Shown here piece by piece: positions 1 through 11,384 of a DNA stretch of 64,000 nt. Made by a program: the position numbers and the translations under genes. The stretch comes from Aristolochia californica (lineage: Eukaryota > Streptophyta > Magnoliopsida > Piperales > Aristolochiaceae): NCBI GenBank assembly GCA_029961685.1, contig JARWKL010000010.1, positions 10,747,931-10,811,930 of the forward strand. The letters are read 5' to 3'. Below the pieces are notes generated by a model that was given only the letters and a program-made list of their open reading frames with translations, was not told where the DNA came from and did no database searches. Every line of letters begins with the position of its first letter. The first letter of the stretch is position 1.

Positions 1-3000
1 TGAACATCCAAAATGGAAATGCACAAATGCTGAGACAGATAGTTCCAAAAAGTATCTGTAATTTTTAAGGATAGGCAAAAAGTGGGTTGTTTGGCCCAGG
101 TCAATATCCAACCAGTTGAGAATTTGATTTTTTCTACTCCTTGAAATTTTTGGATCATTAGGTCCACTTGCATGCTCAACATATTTCAAGCATGCATATC
201 CACCACACTGAAAGCATGTTAGGATCAGTTACAAGTCCCTTTCATATAAAATTCTACCAAGCATATTATTAGGGGCTGTACTAGGGGAATTTCCAGAACA
301 TGGAAAACAGAACCTTGGAGTTCATTCCAAGTGCCAGAAATAATTTTGAAATTTTTTTTTGCATACATAAAGTCTAAAATTTTCATTTTGTTATGCCTTA
401 TATCTTTTTTGTTTACGAGAAAATTGTGAGAGTGAAAACTCAAGTTTAGATCCGAAAACAAATTTGAACATTCAAGATGGAAATGCACAAATGCTGAGAG
501 AGATAGTTCCAAAAAGTATCTGTGATTTTTAAGGATAGGCAAAAAGTGGGTTGTTTGGCCCTGGTCAATATGCAACCACTTGAAAATTTTATTTTTTCAG
601 CTCCTCAAAATTTTTGGATCATTAGGTCCACTTGCATCCTCAACATGTTTCTGGCATGCATATCCACCACACTTAAAGCATGTTAGGATCATTTACAAGT
701 CCTTTTCCTATAAAATTCCACCAAGCTTATTATTAGGGGCTGTACTAGTGGAATTTCGAGACAATGGAGAACAAAACCTTGGAGTTCATTTTTAGTGCTT
801 GAAATAATTTGAAATTTTTTTTGCATACATAAACTCTAAAATTTTCATTTTGTTATGCCTTATATCTTTTTTGTTTACGAGAAAAATTAGAGAGTGAAAT
901 CTCAAGTTTGGATCTGAATACAAATTTGAACATCCACACTGGAAATGCACAAATGCTGAGAGAGATAGTTCCAAAAAGTGTCTGTGATTTTTAAGGGTAG
1001 GCAAAAAGTTGGTTGTTTGGCCCAGGTAAATATCCAACAACTTGAGAATTTGATTTTATCTACTCCTTGAAATTTTTGGATCATTAGGTCCACTTGCATC
1101 CTCACCATGTTTCTGGCATGCATATCCACCGTACTTAAAAAATGTTAGGATCAGTTAAAAGTCCCTTTCCTATAAAATTCTACCAAGCTTATTATTAGGG
1201 GCTGTACTAGTGGAATTTCTAGAACATGGATAACAACACCTTGGAGTTCATTTTTAGTGTGTGAAATAATTTAAGTTTTTTTTTGCATACATGAACTCTA
1301 AAATTTTCATTTTGTTATGCCTTATATCTTTTTTGTTTACGAGAAAATTGGGAGAGTGAAAAATCATGATTGGATCTGGAAACAAATTTGAACTTCCAAA
1401 ATGGAAATGCATAAATACTGAGAGAGATAGTTCCAAAAAGTATCTGTGATTTTTAATGATACGCAAAAATAGGGTTCTTTGGCCCATGTAAATATCCAAC
1501 CACTTGAGAATTTGATTTTTTCTACTCCTTGAAATTTTAGGATAAATAGGTCCACTTGCATCCTCAACATTTTTCAAGCATGCATATCCACCACACATAA
1601 AGCATGATAGGATCAGTTACAAGTCCTTTTCCTATAAAATTCTACAAAGCTTATTATTAGAGGTTGTACTAGTGGAATTTCCAGAACATGGATAACAAAA
1701 CCTTGTAGTTCATTTTTAGTGCGTGAAATAATTTTTAATTTTTTTTTGCATACTTGAAATCTAAAATTTTCTTTTTATTATGCCTAATATTTTTTTTGTT
1801 TACGAGAAAAATGGGAGAGTGAAAACTCAAGTTTGGATCTGAAAACAAATTTGAACATCCAAAATGGAAATGCACAAATGCTGAGAGAGATAGTTCCCAA
1901 AAGTATCTGTGATTTTTAAGGATAGGCAAAAAGTGGGTTGTTTGGCCCTGGTAAATATCCAACCAGTTGAGAATTTGATTTTTTCTACTCCTTGAAGTTT
2001 TTGGATCATTAGGTCCTTTTGCATCCTCAACATGTTTCTGGCATGCATATCTACCACACTTAAAGCATGTTAGGATCAGTTACAAGTCCATTTCCTTTAA
2101 AATTCCACCAAGCTTATTATTACGGGCTGTACTAGTGGAATTTCCAGAACATGCATAATAAAACTATGGAGTTCATTTTTAGTGCCTGAAATAATTTTGA
2201 AATTTTTTTTGCATACATGAACTCTAAAATTTTCGTTTTGTTATGCCTAATATCTTTTTTGTTTACGAGAAAAATGGGAGAGTGAAAACTCAAGTTTGGA
2301 TATGAAAAAAAATTTGAACATCCAAAATGGAAATGCACAAATGCTGAGAGAGATAGTTCAAAAAGTATTTGTGATTTTTAAGGATTGGCAAAAAGTGGGT
2401 TGTTTGGCCAAGGTAAATATCCAACCCCTTGAGAATTTGATTTTTTCTACTCCTTGAAATTTTTGGATCATTAGGTTCACTTGCATCCTCAACATGTTGC
2501 AAGCATGCATATCCACCACACTTAAAGCATGTTAGGTTCAGTTACAACTCCCTTTCCTATAAAATTCCACCAAGCTTATTATTAGGGGCTATAAAATTTC
2601 ACCAAGCTTTTTATTAGGGTCTGTAGTAGTGGAATTTCCAAAACATGGATAACAAAACCTTGGAGTTCATTTTTAGTGCGTGAAATAATTTTGAATTTTT
2701 TTTTGCATATATGACCTCTAAAATTTTCATTTTGTTATGGCTTATATCATTTTTGTTTACGAGAAAAATGAGAGAGTGAAAACTCAAGTTTGGATCTGAA
2801 AACAAATTTGAACATCCAAAATGGAAATGCACAAATGCTGAGAGAGATAGTTCCAAAAAGTATCTGTGATTTATAAGGGTAGGCAAAAAGTGGGTTGTTT
2901 GGCCCAGGTAAATATCCAACCACTTGAGAATTTGGTTTTTTCAACTCCATGAAATTTTTGGATCATTAGGTCTACTTGCATCCTCAACATGTTTTTGGCA

Positions 3001-4914
3001 TGCATATCCACCACATTTAAAGCATGTAAGGATCAGTTACAAGTCCATTTCCTATAAATTCTACCAAGCTTATTATTAGGGCTGTACTAGTGGAATTTCA
3101 AGAACATGGATAACAAAACCTAGGAGTTCATTTTTAGTGCATGAAATAATTTTGAAATTTTTTTTGCATACATGAACATTAAAATTTTCATTTTGTTACG
3201 CCTTATATCTTTTATGTTTACGATAAAAATGGGAGAGTGAAAACTCATGTTTGGTTCTGAAAACAAATTTGCACATCCAAAATGGAAATGCCCAAATGCT
3301 GAGAGAGATAGTTCCAAAAAGTATCTGTTATTTTTAAGGATAGTCAAAAAGTGGGTTGTTTGGCACTGGTAAATATCCAACCACTTTAGAATTTGATTTT
3401 TTCAACTCCTTGAAAATTTTGGATCATTAGGTCCACTTGCATCCTCAACATGTTTCATGCATGCATATCCAACTCACTCAAAGCATGTCAGGATGAGTTA
3501 CAAGTCCCTTTCCTATAAAATTCTACCAAGCTTATTAATAGGGGTTGTACCAGTGGAATTTCCAGAACATGGATAACAAAACCTTGGAGTTCATTTTTAG
3601 TGCCAGAAATAATTTTGAAATTTTTTTTGCATACATGAAGTATAAAAATTTCATTTTGTTATGCCTTATATCTTTTTATTTTACGAGATAAATGGTAGAG
3701 TGATAACTCAAGTTTGGATCCGAAAAAAAATTTGAACATCTAAAATGGAAATGTACAAATGATGAGAGAGATAGTTCCAAAAAGTATCTGTGATTTTTAA
3801 GGATAGGCAAAAAGTGGGTCATTTAGCCCTGGTAAATATCCAACCACTTGAGAATTTGATTTTTTCTACTCCCTGAAATTTTCGGATCATTTGGTCTACT
3901 TGCATCCTCAAGATGTTTCAAGCATGCATATCCACCACACTTAAAGCATGTTAGGATCAGTTACAAGTCCCTTTCCTATAAAACTCCACCAAGCTTATTA
4001 TTAGGGGTTGTACTAGTGGAATTTCTAGAACATGGATAACAAAAACTTGGAGTTCATTTTTAGTGCGTGGAACAATTTTGAAATTTTTTTTGCATACATG
4101 AACACTAAAATTTCCATTTTGTTATGCCTAATATCTTTTTTGTATACGAGAAAAATGGGAGAGTGAAGACTCAAGTTTGGATCTGAAAACAAATTTGAAC
4201 ATCCAAAATGGAAATGAACAAATGCTGAGAGAGATAGTTCGAAAAAGTATATGTGATTTTTAAGGATAGGCAAAAAGTGGGCTGTTTGGCCCAGGTAAAT
4301 ATCCAACCACTATAGAATTTGATTTTTTCTACTCCTTGAAATTGGTGGATGATAAGGTTCAATTGCATCCTCAACATGTTTGAAGCATGCATATTTACCA
4401 CACTTAAAGCATGTTAGGCTCAGTTTCAACTTCCTTTCCAATAAAATTTCACCAAGCTTATTATTAGCGGCTGTACTAGTGGAATTTCAAGAACATGGAT
4501 AAATAAACCTTGGAGTTCATTTTTAGAGCATGAAATAATTTTTAAAATTTTTTTACATATATGAACTCTAAAATTTTCATTTTGTGATGCCTTACCTTTT
4601 TTGTTTACGAGGAAAATGGACGAGTTAAAACTCAAGTTTGGATCTGAACACAAATTTGAACATCCAAAATGGAAATGCACAAATGCTGAGAGAGATAGTT
4701 CCAAAAAGTATCTGTGATTATTAAGGATAAGCAAAAAGTGGGTTGTTTGGCCCAGGTAAATATCCAAGCACTTGAGAATTTAATTTTTTCTGCTCCTTGA
4801 AATTTTTGGATGATTAGGTCCACTTGCATCCTCAACATGTTTCTGGCATGCATATCCACCACACTTGAAGCATTTTAGAATCAGTTACATGTCCTTTTCC
4901 TATAAAATTCCACC
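1..4914. repeat. Mixed diverged monomers, left part of window
   Basis: Unit anchors are at 259, 723, 1185, 1647, 2110, 2572, 3066, 3528, 3991 and 4454. The first unit is cut by the window edge. Spacing is 461-464 bp except 2572 to 3066 (494), which carries an internal 32-bp duplication. Units vary at the agtg(c/t)(g/c/a/t)(t/a)gaaat position and at cccagg versus ccctgg, and show no clear higher-order period. The two units from 3991 closely resemble the two from 11848. Nothing other than satellite is present. Confidence 0.9.
2572..2635. repeat. 32-bp tandem duplication inside one monomer
   Basis: The segment from the TATA-like ataaaattcc through aagcttattattaggggct occurs twice in a row. This gives two aagctt sites 32 bp apart, at 2572 and 2604, and lengthens this unit to 494 bp. 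The second copy differs at a few bases (tttcacc, ctttttatt, agggtct), so the event is not the most recent in the array. Confidence 0.85.
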
Positions 4915-6296
4915 AAGCTTATTATTAGGGGTTGTACTAGTCAAATTTCGAAAACATGGATAACAAAAACTTGGAGTTCATTTTTAGTGCGTGAAATATT
5001 TTTGAAATTTTTTTTGCATACATGAACTCTAAATTTTTCATTTTGTTATGCCATATATGTTTTTGTTTTACGAGAAAAATGGCAGAGTGAAAACTCAAGT
5101 TTGGATATGAAAACAAATTTGAACATCCAATATAGAAATGCATAAATCCTGAGAGAGATAGTTCCAAAAAGTATATGTGATTTTTAAGGATAGGAAAAAC
5201 GTGGGTTGTTTGGCCGATGTAAATATCCAACCACTTGAGAATTTGATATTTTCTACTTGAAATTTTTGGATCATTAGACTACTTGCATCCTCAACATGTT
5301 TCTGGCATGCATATTCACCACACTTAAAGCATCTTAGGATCAGTTACAAGTCCCTTTCCTATAAAATTCTACAGTGCATATTATTAGGGGTTGTACTAGT
5401 GGGATTTCCAGAACATGGATAACAAAACTGTGGAGTTCATTATTAGTGCGTGATATAATTTTGAAATTTTTTTTGCATACATGAACGCTAAAATTTTCAT
5501 TTTGTTATGCCTTATATCTTTTTTGTTGACGAGAAAAATGGGAGAGTGAAGACTCAAGTTTGGATCTTAAAATAAATTTGAATATCCCAAATGGAAATGC
5601 ACAAATGCTGAGAGAGATAGTTCAAAAAACTATCTGTGATTTTTATGTATAGGCAAAAAGTGGGTTGTTTAGGCCAGGTAAATATCCAACCACTTGAGAA
5701 TTTGATTTTCCCGTGAAATTTTTTGATCATTAGGTCCACTTGCATCCTCAAGACGTTTCTGGCATGCATATCCACCACACTGAAAGCATGTTAGGATGAG
5801 TTACAAGTCCCTTTCCTATAAAATTCCACCTAGCTTATTATTATCAGCTGTACTAGTGGAATTTCCAGAACATGGATAACAAAACCTTGGTGTTCATTTT
5901 TCGTGCCAAAAAAATTTTGACTTTTTTTTTTTTTGCATACATGAACTCTAAAATTTTCAATTTTTTATGCCTTATATCTTTTTTGTTTACGCAAAAAATG
6001 GGAGAGTAAAAACTCAAGTTTGGATCCGAAAACATATTTGAACATCCAAAAATGGAAATGCACAAATGCTGAGAGAGATAGTTCCAAAAAGTATCTCTGA
6101 TTTTTAAGGATAGGCAAAAACTGGGTTGTTTGGCCCATGTATATCCAACCACTTGAGAATTTAATTTTTTCTCCTCCTTGAAATTTTTGGATCATTAGGT
6201 CCACTTACACCCTCAACATGTTTCTGGCATGCATATCCACCACACTTAAAGCATGTTAGAATCAGTTACAAGTCCTTTTGCCTATAAAATTCCACC
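4915..6296. repeat. 3-mer higher-order repeat, copy 1
   Basis: This A-B-C trimer is 1,382 bp. Its B unit lacks about 8 bp near 5708, where gattttcccgtgaaa replaces the usual gattttttctactcc. Its C unit has an unusually long T-tract near 5922. Confidence 0.8.
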
Positions 6297-7681
6297 AAGC
6301 TTATTATTAGGGGTTGTACTAGTGAAATTTCCTGAACATGGATAACAAAACCTTGGAGTTCATTTTTAGTGCGTGAAATAATTTTGAAATTTTTTTTGCA
6401 TACGTGAACTCTTAATTTTTCATTTTTTTATGCCTAACATCTTTTCTGTTTACGAGAAAAATAGGAGAGTGAAAACTCAAGTTTGGATATGAAAACAAAT
6501 TTGAACATCCAAAAAGGAAATGCATAAATCCTGAGAGAGATAGTTCCAAAAAGTATCTGTGATTTTTAAGGATAGGCAAAATGTGGGTTGTTTGGCCGAT
6601 GTAAATATCCAACCACTTGAGAATTTGACATTTTCTACTCGAAATTTTTTGATCATTAGGACTACTTGCATCCTCAACATGTTTCTGGCATGCATATCCA
6701 CCACAATTAAAGCATCTTAGGATCAGTTACAACTCCCTTTCCTATAAAATTCTACCAAGCATATTATTAGGGGTTGCACTAGTGGAATTTCCAAAACATG
6801 GATAACAAAACTGTGGAGTTCATTTTTAGTGCGTGAAATAATTTTGAAATTTTTTTTGCATACATGAACGCTAAAATTTTCATTTTGTTATGCCTTATAC
6901 CTTTTTTGTTGACAAGAAAAATGGGAGAGTGAAGACTCAGGTTTGGATCTTAAAACAAATTTGAACATCCCAAATGGAAATGCACAAATGCTCAGAGAGA
7001 TAGTTCCAAAAACTATCTGTGATTTTTAAGGATAGGCAAAAAGTGGGTTGTTTGGGCCAGGTAAATATCCAACCACTTGAGAATTTGATTTTTTCTACTA
7101 CATGAAATTTTTTGATCATTAGGTCCACTTGCATCCTCAAGACGTTTCTGGCATGCATATCCACCACACTGAAAGAATGTTAGGATGAGTTACAAGTCCC
7201 TTTCCTATAAAATTCCACCTAGCTTATTATTATCAGCTGTACTAGTGGAATTTCCAGAAATGGATAACAAAACCTTGGTGTTCATTTTTCGTGCCAGAAA
7301 AAATTTGACTTTTTTTTTTTGCATACATGAACTCTAAAATTTTCAATTTTTTATGCCTTATATCTTTTTTGTTTATGCAAAAAATGGGAGAGTGAAAACT
7401 CAAGTTTGGATCCGAAAACATATTTGAACATCCAAAATGGAAATGCACAAATGCTGAGAGAGATAGTTCCAAAAAGTATCTCTGATTTTTAAGGATAGCC
7501 AAAAACTGGGTTGTTTGGCCCATGTATATCCAACCACTTGAGAATTTAATTTTTTCTCCTCCTTGAAAATTTTGGATCATTAGGTCCACTTGCATCCTCA
7601 ACATGTTTCTGGCATGCATATCCACCACACTTAAAGCATGTTAGAATCAGTTACAAGTCCTTTTGCCTATAAAATTCCACC
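6297..7681. repeat. 3-mer higher-order repeat, copy 2
   Basis: This A-B-C trimer is 1,385 bp. Its C unit (7220-7681) is almost identical to the C unit of copy 1 (5831-6296), sharing the tagctt loss, tatcagctgtac, ttcgtgcc and tccttttgcctataa. Confidence 0.8.
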
Positions 7682-9069
7682 AAGCTTATTATTAGGGGTT
7701 GTACTAGTGAAATTTCCTGAACATGGATAACAAAACCTTGGAGTTCATTTTTAGTGCGTGAAATAATTTTGAAATTTTTTTTGCATACATGAACTCTAAA
7801 TTTTTCATTTTGTTATGACTTACATCTTTTTTGTTTACGAGAAAAATAGAAGAGTGAAAACTCAAGTTTGGATATGAAAACAAATTTGAACATCCAAAAT
7901 GGAAATGCATAAATCCTGAGAGAGATAGTTCCAAAAAGTAACTGTGATTTTTAAGGATAGGCAAAATGTGGGTTGTTTGGCCGATGTAAATATCCAACCA
8001 CTTGAGAATTTGACATTTTCTACTCGAAATTTTTGGATCATTAGGACTAATTGCATCCTCAACATGTTTCTGGCATGGATATTCACCACACTTAAAGCAT
8101 CTTTGGATCAGTTACAAGTCCCTTTCCTATAAAATTCTACCAAACATATCATTAGGGGTTGTGCTAGTGGAATTTCCAGAACATGGATAACAAAACCGTG
8201 GAGTTCATTTTTAGTGCGTGAAATAATTTTGAAATTTTTTTTGCATACATGGACGCTAAAATTTTCATTTTGTTATGCCTTATATCTTTTTTTTTTACGA
8301 GAAAAATGGGAGAGTGAAGACTCAAGTTTGGATCTGAAAACAAATTTGAACATCCAAAATAGAAATGCACAAATGCTGACAGAGATATTTCCAAAAAGTA
8401 TCTGTGATTTTTAAGGATAGGCAAAAAGTGGGTTGTTTGGCCCAGGTAAATATCCAACAACTTTAGAATTTGATTTTTTCTACTCCTTGAAATTTTTTGT
8501 TCATTAGGTCCACTTGCATCCTCAAGACGTTTCTGCCATGCATATCCACCACACTGAAAGCATGTTACGATGAGTTACAAGTCCCTTTCCTATAAAATTC
8601 CACCTAGCTTATTATTATGGTTGTACTAGTGGAATTTCCAAAACATGGATAACAAAACCTTGGAGTTCATTTTTCTTGCCATAAATAATTTTCAATTTTT
8701 TTTTTTGCCCACATGAACTATAAAATTTTCATTTTGTTATGCCTTAAATCTTTATTGTTTACGAGAAAAATGGGAGAGTGAAAATTCAAGTTTGGATCCG
8801 AAAACATATTTGAACATACAAAATGGAAATGCACAAATGCTGAGAGAGATAGTTCCAAAAAGTATCTGTGATTTTTAAGGATAGGCAAAAAGTGGGTTGT
8901 TTGGCCCATGTAAATATCCAACTACTTGGGAATTTAATTTTTTCTCCTCCTTGAAATTTTTGGATCATTAGGCCCGCTTGCATAGTCAACATGTTTCTGG
9001 CATGCCTATCCACCACACTTAAAGCATGTTAAAATCAGTTACAAGTCCTTTTGCCTATAAAATTCCATC
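7682..9069. repeat. 3-mer higher-order repeat, copy 3
   Basis: This A-B-C trimer is 1,388 bp. A carries gacattttctactcg and cataaatcct, B carries ggacgctaaaa and cctcaagacgtt, and C carries the tagctt HindIII loss and tccttttgcctataa. C is more diverged here, with a short deletion around attattatggttgtac near 8612. Confidence 0.78.
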
Positions 9070-10458
9070 AAGCTTATTATTAGGGGTTGTACTAGTGAAA
9101 TTTCCTGAACATGGTTAACAAAACCTTGGAGTTCATTTTTAGTGCGTGAAATAATTTTGAAATTTTTTTTGCATACATGAACTCTAAATTTATCATTTTG
9201 TTATGCCTTACATCTTTTTAGTTTACGAGAAAAATAGGAGAGTGAAAACTCAAGTTTGGATATGAAAACAAATTTGAACATCCAAAATGGAAATGCATAT
9301 ATCCTGAGAGAGATAGTTCCAAAAAGTATCTGTGATTTTTAAGGATAGGCAAAAGGTGTGTTGTTTGGCCCAGGTAAATATCCAACCCCTTGAGAATTTG
9401 ACATTTTCTACTCCTTGAAATTTTTGGATCATTAGGTCTACTTGCTTCCTCAACATGTTTTTGGCATGCATATCCACCACACTTAAAGCATGTTAGGATC
9501 AGGTACAAGTCCCTTTCCTATAAAACTCCACCAAGCTTATTATTAGGGGTTGTACTAGTGGAATTTCTAGAACATGGATAACAAAACCTTGGAGTTCATT
9601 TTTAGTGCGTGAAATAATTTTGAAATTTTTTTCCATACATGAACGCTAAAATTTTCATTTTGTTATGCCTAATATCTCTTTTGTTTACGAGAAAAATGGG
9701 AGAGTGAAGACTCAAGTTTGGATCTGAAAACAAACTTGAACATCCAAAATGGAAATACACAAATGCTGAGAGACATAGTTCCAAAAAGTATCTGTGATTT
9801 TTAAGGATTGGCAAAAAGTGGTTTGTTTGGCCCAGGTAAATATCCAACCACTTTAGAATTTGATTTACTCTACTCCTTGAAATTTTTTGATCATTAGGTC
9901 CACTTGCATCCTCAAGACGTTCCTGCCATGCATATCCACCACACTGAAAGCATGTTAGGATGAGTTACAAGTCCCTTTCCTATAAAATTCCACCAAGCTT
10001 ATTATTAGGGGCTGTACTAGTGGAATTTCTAGAACATGGATAACAAAACCTTGGAGTTCAATTTAAGTGCTAGAAATAATTTTGAAATTTTTTTTTTGCA
10101 TACATGAACACTAAAATTTTCATTTTCTTATGCCTTATATTTTTTTGTTTACGAGAAAAATGGGAGAGTGAAAACTCAACTTTGGCTCCGAAAAAAAATT
10201 TGAACATTCAAAATGGAAATGCACAAATGCTGAGAGAGATAGTTCCAAAAAGTATCTGTGATTTTTAAAGATAGGCAAAAAGTGGGTTGTTTGGCCCAAG
10301 TAAATATTCAACCACTTGAGAGTTAATTTTTTCTGCTCCTTGAAATTTTTGGATCATTAGGTCCACTTGCCTCCTCAACATGTTTCTGGCATGGATATCC
10401 ACCACACTTAAAGCATGTTAGAATTAGTTACAAGTCCTTTTTCCTATAAAATTCCACA
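9070..10458. repeat. 3-mer higher-order repeat, copy 4 (diverged)
   Basis: This trimer is 1,389 bp. A has catatatcct at 9296. B has gaacgctaaaa and aagacgttcctg. C has ttagaattagttacaagtcc. HindIII sites lost in earlier copies are intact at 9533 and 9995, and the 9533 unit shares aaactccaccaagctt with the 3991 and 11848 units. Gene conversion or later mixing is therefore likely. Confidence 0.7.
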
Positions 10459-11384
10459 AAGCTTATTATTAGGGGTTGTACTAGTGAAATTTCTTGAACA
10501 TGGATAACAAAACCTTGGAGTTCCTTTTTAGTGCGTGAAATAATTTTGAAATTTTTTTTGCATACTTAAATGCTAAAATTTTCATTTTGTTATGCCTTAT
10601 ATCTTTCTTCTTTAAGAGAAAAATGGGAGAGTGAAGACTAAATTTTGGATATGAAAACACATTTTAAGATCCAAAATGGAAATGCATAAATCCTGAGAGA
10701 GATAGTTCAAAAAAGTATCGGTGATTTTTAAGGATAGGCAAAAAGTGGGTTGTTTGGCCTAGGTAAATATCCAACCACTTGAGAATTTGACATTTTCTAC
10801 TCATTCATATTTTTGGATCATTAGGTCTACTTGCATCCACAACATGTTTCTGGCATACATATTCACCACACTTAAAGCATGTTAGGATCAGTTACAAGTC
10901 CCTTTCTTACAAAATTTTACCAAACATATTATTAGGGGTTGTACTAGTAGAATTTCCAGAACATGGATAACAAAACCCTGGAGTTCATTTTTAGTGCGTG
11001 AAATAATTTTGAATTTTTTTTTGCATACATTAACGCTAAAATTTTCATTTTGTTATGCCTTATATCTTTTTTGTTTACGAGAAAAATGGGAGAGTAAAGA
11101 CTCAAGTTTCGATCTGAAAACAAATTTGAACATCCAAAATGGAAATGCACAAATGCTGAGAGAGATAGTTCCAAAAAGTATCTGTGATTTTCAAGGATAG
11201 ACAAAAAGTGGGTTGTTTGGCCTAGGTAAATATCCAACAACTTGAGAATTTGATTTTTTCAACTCCTTGAAAATTTTGGATCATTAGGTCCACTTGCATC
11301 CTCAACATGTTTCAAGCATGCATATCCACCACACTTCAAGCATGTTAGGATCAGTTATAAGTCCCTTTCCTATAAAATTCCACC
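10459..11384. repeat. 3-mer higher-order repeat, copy 5 (A and B only)
   Basis: The A unit carries cataaatcct at 10685 and gacattttctact near 10790. The B unit carries aacgctaaaa near 11032 and follows the HindIII-lost aaacat at 10922. The expected C unit is replaced after 11385 by units of a different type, which ends the block. Confidence 0.7.

Larger units (their letters stand above)
4915..11384. repeat. Three-unit higher-order repeat block, period ~1.385 kb
   Basis: Three unit types A-B-C recur in order. A carries cataaatcct (5141, 6523, 7908, 10685; catatatcct at 9296) and mostly gacattttctact. B carries acgctaaaatttt, and in the first four copies cctcaagacgtt. C carries atcagttacaagtcctttt with gcctataa or a close variant, and in its first two copies tatcagctgtac. 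HindIII status also follows the period: lost at 5373, 5831, 6757, 7220, 8142, 8605 and 10922; kept at 6297, 7682, 9070 and 10459. Unit anchors are 4915, 5373, 5831, 6297, 6757, 7220, 7682, 8142, 8605, 9070, 9533, 9995, 10459, 10922 and 11385. Later copies (from 9533) are less faithful. Confidence 0.88.
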
